From Clostridia bacterium (GTDB lineage: Bacteria; Bacillota; Clostridia; Oscillospirales; CAG-272): a DNA stretch of 64,000 bases. Both the position numbers and the translations under genes were made by a program. Under the pieces are notes generated by a model, which was given only the letters and a program-made list of their open reading frames with translations, was not told the origin of the DNA and ran no database searches. The stretch spans positions 34,351 through 98,350 of the forward strand of contig JAFRQK010000020.1 of NCBI GenBank assembly GCA_017428635.1, given 5' to 3'. The stretch's first letter is position 1. The number at the start of each line of letters is the position of its first letter. Of the stretch, positions 7,149 to 14,722 are shown in pieces.

Positions 7149-8888
7149 ATGGAAGGAAACAAAAAGAGAGTTGTTGCCTTTAAAGACTATTATGACGGCA
7201 AGATAGAAAAATGCGATACTTTACCTGAAGGAAACGAATATGATTTTTTGCTTGAGAGAAATAAATCTCATATGCGCGAAACGGCATTAACCTTCGGGAA
7301 AAAGAATATTTCTTTTGAAGAGTTACACGAAAAGATTGACGAGTACGCCAGAGCTCTTTATCATTACGGGGTTAGAAAGGGAGACCATATCGGCGCATGT
7401 GTTGCCAACACCCCTGAATCCGTTTATTTAATCTACGCTATAAACAAGTTAGGCGCTGTTATGGTGGGGTTGAGCCCTTTGAACAATGAATACAAAATGG
7501 CTCGAGATATCGAAATAACCAAGCCCAAAATGATTTTTTCTTTGGATTTTATGTATTCAAAGTTCAAAAAAGCATGTGAGGAATATAACATAAAGCCGAT
7601 TCTTTACTCGCCGTTATTGTCGGTTAATAATCCTTTTCTAAAAGGGATATATAATATAAAGCAAAAAAAGGAAGGCAACCATCTTTCTTCTAAAGAAAAC
7701 CGACTGGATAAAATAATAAAAAGCGGCAGAGAATCAGATGTTGAGTATTCCAAGCATATTAACGGAACATGTACTAACATAATGTTCACAGGCGGAAGCA
7801 GCGGCGTCCATAAAGGGGTTATGCTTGACGGAAATGGACTGAATTGTGTGGTAAAAGCATTAGACCATGTCTTGCTTTTAGAACCGGGTATGGTTCATCT
7901 GGGGAATATCCCTTTCGGACATATGTGTTTCGGAAGATTAGTACTGCATTACGTACTGTGTAAGAACGCCACATATGCATTAACGCTCAAAGCAATGCCT
8001 CAAGATTTTTTGGATGAAATGATAAGAGTTCATGCAAACGGCGCAATGGGGGGGCCGGTACACTGGGAAGCTCTCATTGATAATCCGAAATTAAAAAAGG
8101 GATGTTTGAACGAATTGATTCAGCCGTTATCTGGAGGAGAATTGTTTAAACCGCAACGACTCAAGCAGGCAAATGAAGCAATAAAATTCGCGGGGTGCAA
8201 AGCAGAAATCGGAAACGGTCTTGGGTCTACTGAAATGTGGGCCCCGACGCATGTCTGCGTCGGAGGCCGCAATACTCCCGGAACTATAGGATATGAGATC
8301 CCGTTCGTTCATTCAAAAATTGTTGATCCAAAAACATTTGAAGAAGTTCAAGACGGGGAAAACGGATTACTGCTTGTCAACGGTCCGGGAATGATGTTAG
8401 AGTATTTCAAAAACGAAAAAGAAACAGAATCGGTTTTTTGTTTTGACGAAAACGGAACCAAATGGTACAACACAAAGGACATCGCAAAAAAACTCCCTAC
8501 CGGTGAATTTGAGTACATAGGTCGTATTAAAAGAAACTTCGTTTCAGGTGTAGATAATATTTACCCGGAACAAATAGAACAATTGTTATTACAGATACCG
8601 GAGATCAGAGAGGTCGCAGTTACACCGATTCCGGACGAGCACGAACAGCATTTACCGAAATACCATATCAGTTTATCTAAGGAGGATTGTGATAAAGCGA
8701 AAATTGAGTCGAGCATTGTTTCGATTGTTGGATCAACTTTGGGAAAAACCGCTCTTCCCGGTTATATTGAATATTACGAAAACCCATTGCCACGAACAGA
8801 TAACGGAAAATTAGATACTACATTGCTTTGCCAAAAAGATATAGACTCCATTGAAAATAAAGATATGTATCGAACTGATTTCAGATGA
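7149..8888 (+). CDS. AMP-forming acyl-CoA synthetase/ligase-like protein (ANL superfamily), AT-rich
   Basis: This 579-aa protein shows the adenylation core motifs: phosphate loop FTGGSSGVHKGVM (213-225), NGLGSTEM (about 356-363), the hinge region GRIKRNFVSGVDNIYPEQIE and the C-terminal PRTDNGKLD with the catalytic Lys at about 554. The P-loop (GGSSG in place of SSGTTG) is somewhat divergent. It probably adenylates a carboxylic acid and passes it to CoA or another thiol; the substrate cannot be read. GAGGAAAG precedes the ATG. Base composition and codon use are clearly AT-rich compared with both flanks, and no partner gene (acyl carrier, thioesterase, transporter) accompanies it. Horizontal acquisition is the likely explanation. 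Confidence 0.85.
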   Translation: MEGNKKRVVAFKDYYDGKIEKCDTLPEGNEYDFLLERNKSHMRETALTFGKKNISFEELHEKIDEYARALYHYGVRKGDHIGACVANTPESVYLIYAINKLGAVMVGLSPLNNEYKMARDIEITKPKMIFSLDFMYSKFKKACEEYNIKPILYSPLLSVNNPFLKGIYNIKQKKEGNHLSSKENRLDKIIKSGRESDVEYSKHINGTCTNIMFTGGSSGVHKGVMLDGNGLNCVVKALDHVLLLEPGMVHLGNIPFGHMCFGRLVLHYVLCKNATYALTLKAMPQDFLDEMIRVHANGAMGGPVHWEALIDNPKLKKGCLNELIQPLSGGELFKPQRLKQANEAIKFAGCKAEIGNGLGSTEMWAPTHVCVGGRNTPGTIGYEIPFVHSKIVDPKTFEEVQDGENGLLLVNGPGMMLEYFKNEKETESVFCFDENGTKWYNTKDIAKKLPTGEFEYIGRIKRNFVSGVDNIYPEQIEQLLLQIPEIREVAVTPIPDEHEQHLPKYHISLSKEDCDKAKIESSIVSIVGSTLGKTALPGYIEYYENPLPRTDNGKLDTTLLCQKDIDSIENKDMYRTDFR

Positions 8889-8947
8889 TTTAACATATAA
8901 CCCGTTTTTAGGTTTGGGTTATAATCATCTGACCACAAAACCTATTA

Positions 8948-8978
8948 AAAAGCTGCGTCGTTTTCGGCGCAGCTTTTT
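8948..8978 (+). terminator. Rho-independent terminator after the ligase-like gene
   Basis: AAAGCTGCG and CGCAGCTTT form a stem around TCGTTTTCGG, followed by a T-run, about 60 nt beyond the stop codon. Confidence 0.85.
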
Positions 8979-9005
8979 AATGATTACGTAAGGGCTTTAT
9001 TGTGC

Positions 9006-9149
9006 GGAGGGCTGAGAGCCCTCCCTACGGGACATAATGAAGAAAACCGATCTTTGGAGACGGAGGCTCTCGTGAATATTTGATTCAGCGCTCGTGTCAT
9101 TCTCCGATTCACGAGCCGAAATTATTTGCAAATCATTGCAAATAATTTC
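9006..9149. repeat. Cluster of perfect palindromes
   Basis: Three hairpins follow each other: GGAGGGCT-GAG-AGCCCTCC (9006-9024), CTCGTGAAT (9069-9077) with ATTCACGAG (9107-9115), and GAAATTATTTGCAA-ATCA-TTGCAAATAATTTC (9118-9149), a perfect 14-bp stem with a 4-nt loop. They lie between convergent genes. No gene is seen. Confidence 0.7.
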
Positions 9150-9187
9150 AGGAAGACACTTTATTTGTAAGAGCGCCGGGGCGCGAG

Positions 9188-9340
9188 AATTCATGAAAGC
9201 TAAGCTTTGGGTTCATGCGGCCGGGGCCGCAAATGATTCGGCAAAGAGGATTATATACAAAATGAATTGCGTCTTTCAGACGCATGAATTGATTTCGTCA
9301 AGACGAAATCATGAATTGCCTGCTTCGCAAGCATGAATTG
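9188..9340. repeat. Array of hairpins separated by ATGAATT linkers
   Basis: The units are small stems with different sequences (for example TGCGTC-TTTCA-GACGCA, GATTTCGTC-AA-GACGAAATC, GCCTGC/TTCGC/AAGC), joined by ATGAATT(G) or TTCATG words. The design matches the array at 6623-6728 (variable stem, constant linker). The two arrays bracket the AT-rich ligase gene. The last unit runs into the hairpin downstream of valS. Confidence 0.7.
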
Positions 9341-9367
9341 ACCCCCGCGCCAAACGACACGGGGGTC
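9340..9367 (-). terminator. Hairpin downstream of valS
   Basis: GACCCCCG and CGGGGGTC pair around a 12-nt loop, 24 nt beyond the valS stop codon. No T-run follows on the valS strand, so termination strength is uncertain. Confidence 0.45.
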
Positions 9368-9390
9368 GTGATTATTAAGCTGTACGGTTA

Positions 9391-12015
9391 TTATTCGCCC
9401 AGCGCCGCGAGCGCGGCGGCGATGCCGTCCTTTTTCTCGGTGAACTTCGCGAGCTTGACGCGCTCCGCGTCGACGACGGCGGCGGGCGCCTTCTCGGTGA
9501 AGCCCTTATTGGCGAGCTTGCTCTCGACGCGGGCGATCTCGGCGTTCACTTTCTCGAGTTCGGAGCGCAGGCGCGCTTTTTCCTCTTCGGGGTCGACGAG
9601 ATCCGTCATCGGGATGAAAACGGTCGCGCTGTCGGTGACGATGCGGACAGACCCCGACTCGGAGTGATCGTCGACGATCTCGAGCGAGGACGCTCCGGCG
9701 AGTCTTTTGAAAAATTCTTCCGTTCCCTCGAACGCGTGCGGATACTTCGTCGCGATGAAGAGCGAAGTTCTTCGCGACGGCTTGACGCCCATCTCCGCGC
9801 GGCGCTGTCTGATCGCGCCGATCGCGGCGATCACGCGCTCCATATCCTCCGCCTCGGCGGGGAACGACGGGATATTCTCTGCGACGGGGTAATCCTTGAC
9901 CATGATATAACCCACTTCGCCCGGCAGGCCCGAGTAGATCTCCTCGGTGATGAACGGCATGAACGGATGGAGCAGCTTCAACGTCTCGCGAAGCACGTAC
10001 GCCAGCACGTTCTGCGCGTCTTTCGATCTTTCCTTGTCCTCTCCCGAGACCGATTTCTTCGACAGCTCGATATACCAGTCGCAGTACTCGTCCCAGATGA
10101 AGTCGTAGATCGCCGAGAGGGCGATGCCGATCTCATAGTTCTCGAGGTTGTTCTCCGCGGCGGCCGCGGCGGCGGACAGTTTCGTGAGGATCCACTTGTC
10201 CTCCGGCGCGAGTTTGCTCTCGTCGGGAAGTTCGATCCGGTCGATATCGAGGTTCATCATCACGAAACGCGCCGCGTTCCACAGCTTGTTCGCGAAGTTG
10301 CGCGCCGCCTCGATCTTCTCGTCGGAGAAGCGCATGTCGTTCCCGGGGCTGTTGCCCGTCGCGAGAGCGAAGCGGAGAGCGTCCGCGCCGTATTTGTCGA
10401 TGATCTCGAGCGGGTCGATGCCGTTGCCGAGCGATTTCGACATTTTTCTGCCCTGCGCGTCGCGCACGAGGCCGTGGATCAGCACGGTGTCGAACGGGAT
10501 CCTGCCCGTGTACTCAAGCGAAGAGAATATCATTCTGGATACCCAGAACGTGATGATATCGTAGCCGGTTACGAGCGTGTTCGTCGGGAAGAATCTCTTC
10601 AGGTCTTCGGTGTCCTTCGGCCAACCCATCGTCGAGAACGGCCAGAGAGCGGAGGAGAACCAGGTGTCGAGCGTGTCGGGATCCTGACGCATCGGCTCTC
10701 CGCAGTCGGGGCAGCAGTCGGGCGCGGTCTTGCTGACGACCGTCTTCCCGCACTTGTCGCAGTAGTAGGCGGGGATCCTGTGGCCCCACCAGAGCTGGCG
10801 GGAGATACACCAGTCGCGGATGTTCTCCATCCAGTGGAAGTAGTTTTTCGAGAAGCGCTCCGGGACGAATTTGATATCGCCCGAGCGGACCGCCTCGATC
10901 GCCGGGGCGGCGAGAGGCGCCATCTTGACGAACCACTGCAGCGACGCGCGCGGCTCGACCGTCGTGCCGCAGCGGTAGCAGGTTCCGACGTTGTGGACGT
11001 GATCCTCAACCGAGACGAGGAACCCGCCGGCCTCGAGATCGCGGACTATCGCTTTCCTTGCCTCGTAGCGGTCCATTCCGGCGTAAGCCGGGTAATCGTC
11101 GGTGATCTTTGCGTCGGGCGTCATGACGTTGACGAGGGGCAGATCGTGGCGGCGTCCGACCTCGAAGTCGTTCGGGTCGTGCGCCGGGGTGATCTTGACG
11201 ACGCCGGTACCGAATTCGATGTCGACGTAGTCGTCCGCGACGACGGGGATCTTTCTGCCGACGAGCGGCAGGATCAGCGTCTTGCCGACGAGATCTTTAT
11301 ATCTCTCGTCGTTCGGGTTCACCGCGACTGCGGTGTCGCCCAGAAGCGTCTCGGGACGGGTCGTCGCGAGTTCCACGTAACCCGAGCCGTCCTCGAACGG
11401 ATAGCGCAGATGCCAGAAATGGCCCGGCTGTTCCTCGTATTCGACCTCGGCGTCGGAGATCGACGTCAGGCAGTGAGGGCACCAGTTGATGATGCGCTCG
11501 CCGCGGTAGATAAGACCCTTTTCGTAAAGGCGGGTGAAGACCTCGAGAACGGCCTCGGAGCATCCCTCGTCGAGGGTGAAGCGCTCGCGCTGCCAGTCGC
11601 AGGAGGAGCCCATCTTTTTGAGCTGCTGAATGATGCGCCCGCCGTATTTTTCACGCCAGTCCCACGCGCGCTCGAGGAATCCGTCTCTGCCGACGTCGTC
11701 CTTCGTAAGCCCCTCTTTTTTCATCGCTTCGACGATCTTCGCCTCCGTGGCGATCGACGCGTGGTCGGTGCCGGGGAGCCAGAGCGTCGAGACGCCCTTC
11801 ATCCTCTTGTGGCGGATGAGGATGTCCTGAAGCGTGTTGTCGAGGGCGTGGCCCATGTGAAGCTGACCCGTGATGTTCGGCGGCGGAATGACGATCGAGT
11901 AGTGTCCTTTCGTCATGTCGTCCGACGGCGCGAACAGGCCCTTTTCCGACCACTCCGAGTAAATCCTGTCCTCAAACGAGGCGGGGTCGTACGTCTTCGG
12001 AAGTTCTTTTTTCAT
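9391..12015 (-). CDS. valS: Valyl-tRNA synthetase
   Basis: This 874-aa class I synthetase is full length for the family. PPPNITGQLHMGH carries the HIGH signature (HMGH at 53-56), and KMSKS lies at 524-528. The CP1 editing domain (from about 180) is present, with GTGVVKITPAHDPNDFEVG typical of ValRS proofreading. CxxC pairs (CDKCGK, CCPDCGE) just before the KMSKS half suggest a zinc knuckle. A C-terminal coiled coil rich in Glu/Lys (about 810-870) fits the ValRS tRNA-binding arm. It charges tRNA-Val with valine and hydrolyses mischarged threonine. A T-box leader immediately upstream should switch it on when uncharged tRNA-Val accumulates. Confidence 0.97.
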   Translation of the reverse strand: MKKELPKTYDPASFEDRIYSEWSEKGLFAPSDDMTKGHYSIVIPPPNITGQLHMGHALDNTLQDILIRHKRMKGVSTLWLPGTDHASIATEAKIVEAMKKEGLTKDDVGRDGFLERAWDWREKYGGRIIQQLKKMGSSCDWQRERFTLDEGCSEAVLEVFTRLYEKGLIYRGERIINWCPHCLTSISDAEVEYEEQPGHFWHLRYPFEDGSGYVELATTRPETLLGDTAVAVNPNDERYKDLVGKTLILPLVGRKIPVVADDYVDIEFGTGVVKITPAHDPNDFEVGRRHDLPLVNVMTPDAKITDDYPAYAGMDRYEARKAIVRDLEAGGFLVSVEDHVHNVGTCYRCGTTVEPRASLQWFVKMAPLAAPAIEAVRSGDIKFVPERFSKNYFHWMENIRDWCISRQLWWGHRIPAYYCDKCGKTVVSKTAPDCCPDCGEPMRQDPDTLDTWFSSALWPFSTMGWPKDTEDLKRFFPTNTLVTGYDIITFWVSRMIFSSLEYTGRIPFDTVLIHGLVRDAQGRKMSKSLGNGIDPLEIIDKYGADALRFALATGNSPGNDMRFSDEKIEAARNFANKLWNAARFVMMNLDIDRIELPDESKLAPEDKWILTKLSAAAAAAENNLENYEIGIALSAIYDFIWDEYCDWYIELSKKSVSGEDKERSKDAQNVLAYVLRETLKLLHPFMPFITEEIYSGLPGEVGYIMVKDYPVAENIPSFPAEAEDMERVIAAIGAIRQRRAEMGVKPSRRTSLFIATKYPHAFEGTEEFFKRLAGASSLEIVDDHSESGSVRIVTDSATVFIPMTDLVDPEEEKARLRSELEKVNAEIARVESKLANKGFTEKAPAAVVDAERVKLAKFTEKKDGIAAALAALGE

Positions 12016-12040
12016 GATAATCTCCCTTCGCAGTTCAAAT

Positions 12041-12300
12041 AAAAAAGCGTCCGGATCAAAAGATCAGGACGCGAAAACGCGCGGTACCACCTGAATTCGC
12101 TCTCCCCCAGGGGGAAGGGCGCGGCTTAAGTGCCCTTAACGCGGGCGGTCGGCGGGAACTATGGGCTGCGCCCGTTCATCCCCGCGGCTCCCGAGCGACA
12201 TCCCGCGGCCTCCTCTGCGGCGATCGCACCGTCCGCCGCTCTCTTTGAAAGGATCGTGCCGTGAAAACTCTCGTTCAACGCCGTTAGGTTACTCTAAAAA
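12041..12300 (-). promoter_or_regulatory. T-box riboregulator of valS
   Basis: The reverse strand contains the T-box core AGGTGGTACCGCG (12080-12092 on the plus strand), which base-pairs with the tRNA acceptor end. It is followed by a terminator stem GCGTCCTGATC-TTTT-GATCCGGACGC and a T-run (12041-12072). The preceding 200 nt of GC-rich pairing sequence corresponds to stem I and the intermediate stems. Since the gene is valS, the specifier should be a valine codon; I could not place the specifier loop with confidence. Confidence 0.9.
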
Positions 12301-12338
12301 ATAAAAGGCGGAACTTTCCACCGTGGTTGAATAATGAG

Positions 12339-12413
12339 GGTGAATGATGGGGCTCGAACCCACGACCTCCAGGGCCACAACCTGGCGCTCTAGCCAACTG
12401 AGCTACATCCACC
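12339..12413 (-). tRNA. tRNA-His (GTG)
   Basis: The reverse strand folds as a full cloverleaf. G-1 is encoded opposite C73, the acceptor GTGGATG pairs with CATTCAC, and the anticodon stem CCAGG/CCTGG holds the loop TTGTGGC with anticodon GTG. The T-arm motif GGTTCGAGCC is present. CCA is not encoded. It is the last tRNA of a three-gene cluster that continues towards the valS leader. Confidence 0.95.
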
Positions 12414-12418
12414 ATGGA

Positions 12419-12492
12419 CGTACCTTGGGGGATTCGAACCCTCGACCTACTGCTTAGAAGGCAGTTGCTCTATCCTGCTGAGCTAAAGGTAC
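12419..12492 (-). tRNA. tRNA-Arg (TCT)
   Basis: The acceptor arms GTACCTT and AAGGTAC pair perfectly. The anticodon stem CTGCC/GGCAG-type pairing encloses TTCTAAG, giving anticodon TCT, which reads AGA/AGG arginine codons. The GGGTTCGAATCC T-arm is present. The 3' CCA is not encoded. Confidence 0.95.
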
Positions 12493-12566
12493 TGGAGCGG
12501 GTGATGGGAATCGAACCCACATGACCAGCTTGGAAGGCTGGTGTTCTACCACTGAACTACACCCGC
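12493..12566 (-). tRNA. tRNA-Gly (TCC)
   Basis: Acceptor GCGGGTG pairs with CACCCGC, and the anticodon stem CCAGC/GCTGG encloses CTTCCAA, giving anticodon TCC. The 3' end TCCA is encoded, unlike in the two tRNAs downstream. It is the first gene of the cluster, about 15 nt after the promoter -10 box. Confidence 0.95.
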
Positions 12567-12580
12567 GTGCCGTGCATTAT

Positions 12581-12609
12581 ATGATATCATCCCTTTTTTT
12601 GTTTGTCAA
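12581..12609 (-). promoter_or_regulatory. Promoter of the tRNA-Gly-Arg-His cluster
   Basis: On the reverse strand TTGACA (12604-12609) is followed after 17 nt by TATCAT (12581-12586). It could also supply read-through transcription into the valS T-box leader. Confidence 0.7.
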
Positions 12610-12692
12610 GAGAAAAATCAAAAAAATCGGACAGGCAGCGCCGCGGGGCGGAAGGCGGGTGGCGGCGGGGCGATTTTTTCAGGCGCGGGGTA

Positions 12693-12721
12693 TTGATTTT
12701 TAGGGTAGCGTGTGATAGAAT
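12693..12721 (+). promoter_or_regulatory. Promoter of tRNA-Val
   Basis: TTGATT (12693-12698) and TAGAAT (12716-12721) are 17 nt apart, with a TG extension just before the -10 box. The tRNA begins 22 nt further on. Confidence 0.75.
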
Positions 12722-12743
12722 ATATCACGCGCAAAAGGAATAC

Positions 12744-12817
12744 GGAGGCGTAGCTCAGCTGGTCAGAGCGTTCGGTTCACATCCGAGAGGTCATGGGTTC
12801 GAGCCCCCTCGTCTCCA
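12744..12817 (+). tRNA. tRNA-Val (CAC)
   Basis: Acceptor GGAGGCG pairs with CGTCTCC (one G-T pair). The anticodon stem TTCGG/CCGAG holds the loop TTCACAT, giving anticodon CAC, which reads GUG. The T-arm GGTTCGAGCC is present and CCA is not encoded. Copies of its 3' end recur inverted and direct within the next 180 nt. Confidence 0.9.
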
Positions 12818-12996
12818 AAAAAAGGTCCCTCCGGGGACCTTTTTTGGAGACGATTATTGGGGCTCGAAGCGGACGCGTGTAAGAAAACAGTCCGGGGGAC
12901 TGTTTTCCCGCGTCCGTCGACCAACCGAGCGTCGCGAATTCGCGTTCAGCGAATGAGCGGCCCGCGCGAGGGCGAACGAGCCCCCTCGTCTCCATA
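12797..12996. repeat. Repeated tRNA-Val 3' end (direct, inverted, direct)
   Basis: The tRNA 3' end TTCGAGCCCCCTCGTCTCCA (12798-12817) appears again in inverted and slightly changed form at about 12846-12869, and in nearly identical direct form (CGAGCCCCCTCGTCTCCA) at about 12979-12996. Between them lies a second hairpin, GGACGCG...AAAACAGTCC-GGGG-GACTGTTTT...CGCGTCC. The layout resembles flanking attachment-site repeats at a tRNA, but the enclosed DNA is only about 160 bp and codes for nothing convincing. Confidence 0.65.
12824..12845 (+). terminator. Terminator of tRNA-Val
   Basis: GGTCCC-TCCG-GGGACC followed by six T starts seven bases after the tRNA. The hairpin has an A-run before it as well, so it could act in both directions. 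Confidence 0.85.
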
Positions 12997-13012
12997 GAAA
13001 AAGATCGCCGTC

Positions 13013-13041
13013 TTGACAAAGACGGCGGTCCTTTTTACAAT
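13013..13041 (+). promoter_or_regulatory. Promoter of thpR, with -35 box inside a hairpin loop
   Basis: TTGACA (13013-13018) and TACAAT (13036-13041) are 17 nt apart. The -35 box is the loop of the stem GATCGCCGTC (13003-13012) / GACGGCGGTC (13021-13030), which is followed by CTTTTT and resembles a terminator. Confidence 0.75.
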
Positions 13042-13071
13042 ATTGGTAAGAAAACGAAGGAAGTGAACGGT

Positions 13072-13569
13072 ATGCGCCTTTTCATCGCTTTGCTCCCCGA
13101 CGAGGATTTTTGTTCCACGCTCGTCCGCACGCAGGACGCTTTCCGGCGCGCCGGAGTCGGCGGGAACTACGCCGAGAGGGAAAACCTGCACGTCACGCTC
13201 GCCTTTATCGGCGAATACTCCGACCCGGACGCCGTCCTCGACGCGATGAAGGCGGCGCGGCCCGCGCCGTTCCTTCTCTCGACCGACGGGATCGGCTCGT
13301 TCGGCGGCGCGTGGTGGGCGGGAGTGAAGCCGACCGACGCGCTGACCGCGTACGTTTCCCGGCTCCGCCGCGCTCTCGCCGCGGCAGGCGTTCCGTACGA
13401 CAAAAAGAAGTTCACGCCTCACGTGACGCTTATCCGCCGTCCCGACAGGGACCGGATCCCTACGGTCGCGCCGCCGCTCGCGGCGTGCGAGGTCGCGGGC
13501 GTCTCGCTGATGCGCTCGGACCGCGGCAAGAACGGGATGATATACACTGAAATCGGGTATATTAAATAA
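13072..13569 (+). CDS. thpR: RNA 2',3'-cyclic phosphodiesterase (2'-5' RNA ligase family)
   Basis: This 165-aa protein starts MRLFIALLP, as is usual in ThpR/LigT, and has the two catalytic HxT motifs of the 2H phosphoesterase fold: LHVTLAFIG (about 43-51) and FTPHVTLIRR (about 117-126). It opens 2',3'-cyclic phosphates on RNA ends. I chose the ATG at 13072, which has AAGGAAG at proper spacing, over the in-frame GTG at 13063. It stands alone, with its own consensus promoter. Confidence 0.9.
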   Translation: MRLFIALLPDEDFCSTLVRTQDAFRRAGVGGNYAERENLHVTLAFIGEYSDPDAVLDAMKAARPAPFLLSTDGIGSFGGAWWAGVKPTDALTAYVSRLRRALAAAGVPYDKKKFTPHVTLIRRPDRDRIPTVAPPLAACEVAGVSLMRSDRGKNGMIYTEIGYIK

Positions 13570-13580
13570 GCACAATCCGA

Positions 13581-13776
13581 GGCTGTCGGATTCAGATGCA
13601 GAATCGCCGTTCTTGCCCCGTGAGGCGTACTGGCGTACGTCGAGGGGCAAAACGGCGATAGAAAAAGCAAATTAAATGAAAAAATCCGCAGGATTTTCAC
13701 CTTGAAGAAGATGAAATCTACGGATTTTTCGTTTCTTAATCTATAATTAAGCCTTGCTTTTTCGTTCTGCGCTGAA
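13581..13776 (-). repeat. 196-bp dispersed 3'-end element, copy 1
   Basis: This segment is repeated in inverted orientation at 54039-54235 with only scattered differences. Shared landmarks are the end GCTTTTTCGTTCTGCGCTGAA, a hairpin with AAAATCCG-type arms and flanking A/T runs (13679-13730), a GC-rich hairpin based on TTGCCCC/GGGGCAA enclosing CGTACTGG, and the end GGCTGTCG. Relative to the SPFH gene it begins 11 nt after the stop codon. The other copy begins 16 nt after a stop codon in the same relative orientation. Confidence 0.85.
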
Positions 13777-13787
13777 GGCAACAGCCG

Positions 13788-14720
13788 TCAGTCCTTCTTG
13801 AGTATTTCGCCGACGCCTGCTGCAAGACCGGCGATCCCCTGAATTTCCGAGGGAATGATGATCTTCGTCGCCTCGCCGTCCGCCGCTTTCGCGAACGCCT
13901 CGAGCGCCTTGATCTTGAGGACGCCCTCGCCCGGGTCCGCCTCGTTCAGCAGTTTGATCGAATCGGCGAGAGCGCCCTGGACCTTCATGATCGCTTCCGC
14001 TTCGCCTTCCGCCTCGCGGATCTTCGCCTCCTTCACCGCTTCCGCGTTGAGGATCGCCGCCTGCTTGTCGGCTTCCGCCTGCAGGATCTGCGATTCCTTG
14101 CGGCCCTCTGCGACGAGGATCTGGCTTCTCTTTTCGCCTTCCGCGCGCAGGATCGACTCGCGGCGCTCGCGCTCCGCTTTCATCTGCTTCTCCATCGCGT
14201 CCTGGATCTCGCGCGGCGGGATGATGTTCTTCAGCTCGACGCGGTTGACCTTGATGCCCCACGGGTCGGTCGCCTCGTCGAGGATCAGACGGATCTTCGA
14301 GTTGATGACGTCGCGCGACGTGAGCGTGTTGTCAAGTTCGAGGTCGCCGATGATGTTACGCAGCGTCGTCGCCGTCAGGTTTTCGATCGCCTGCATCGGA
14401 CGGTCGACGCCGTAGGTGTAGAGCTTCGGGTCCGTGATCTGGAAGAACACGACGGTGTCGATCTGGATCGTGACGTTATCCTTCGTGATAACGGGCTGCG
14501 GCGGGACGTCCGCGACCTGCTCTTTTCTCGACACGATCTTCGAAATTCTGTAAATGAACGGGACCTTCATGTGAAGTCCCGTCTCCCACGTCGTGTGGTA
14601 AGCGCCGAGACGCTCGATGACGTACGATTTCGCCTGCGGGACGATCTTGATATTGCTGATGATTATGATAAAGATCAGCAGTCCCAGTCCGCCGATAATG
14701 TAGTAGAAAATAGGATCCAT
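13788..14720 (-). CDS. SPFH/stomatin-like membrane protein (slipin, QmcA type)
   Basis: This 310-aa protein has one N-terminal membrane helix (about 5-24) and then the SPFH/Band 7 domain: IVPQAKSYVIERLGAYHTTWETGLHMKVPFIYRI, then the DPKLYTYGV and RNIIGDLELDNTLTSRD segments. A long Ala/Glu-rich coiled coil (about 170-250, with AEGEKRSQILVAEGRKES-like repeats) drives oligomer formation. Such proteins form ring-shaped scaffolds in membrane microdomains and protect or organise membrane proteins. It is encoded directly after an NfeD-like gene, the usual partner, with a 2-nt gap. Confidence 0.93.
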   Translation of the reverse strand: MDPIFYYIIGGLGLLIFIIIISNIKIVPQAKSYVIERLGAYHTTWETGLHMKVPFIYRISKIVSRKEQVADVPPQPVITKDNVTIQIDTVVFFQITDPKLYTYGVDRPMQAIENLTATTLRNIIGDLELDNTLTSRDVINSKIRLILDEATDPWGIKVNRVELKNIIPPREIQDAMEKQMKAERERRESILRAEGEKRSQILVAEGRKESQILQAEADKQAAILNAEAVKEAKIREAEGEAEAIMKVQGALADSIKLLNEADPGEGVLKIKALEAFAKAADGEATKIIIPSEIQGIAGLAAGVGEILKKD

Positions 14721-14722
14721 CG

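Noticed and set aside
6932-7206. Small frames of 74-83 aa in the leader of the ligase gene
   Set aside because: They run through the stems and terminator of the leader, overlap each other, and have no ribosome sites.
9664-12042. A 792-aa open frame on the plus strand across valS
   Set aside because: It lies antisense to valS, which has full family motifs. The frame is kept open by GC-rich codon bias and has an Arg/Asp/Val-rich composition typical of shadow frames.
12844-12978. An integrated mobile element between tRNA-Val repeats
   Set aside because: The enclosed segment is far too short and has no integrase or other gene, so only the repeat is reported.
12603-13019. Open frames reading through tRNA-Val on both strands
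   Set aside because: The translations are just translated tRNA and tRNA-tail repeat; the locus is an RNA gene with a promoter and terminator.
13419-13781. A 120-aa minus-strand frame, and its counterpart starting at 54071
   Set aside because: Both are translations of the two copies of the 196-bp repeat, with no ribosome site and no conserved protein signal beyond the repeat itself.
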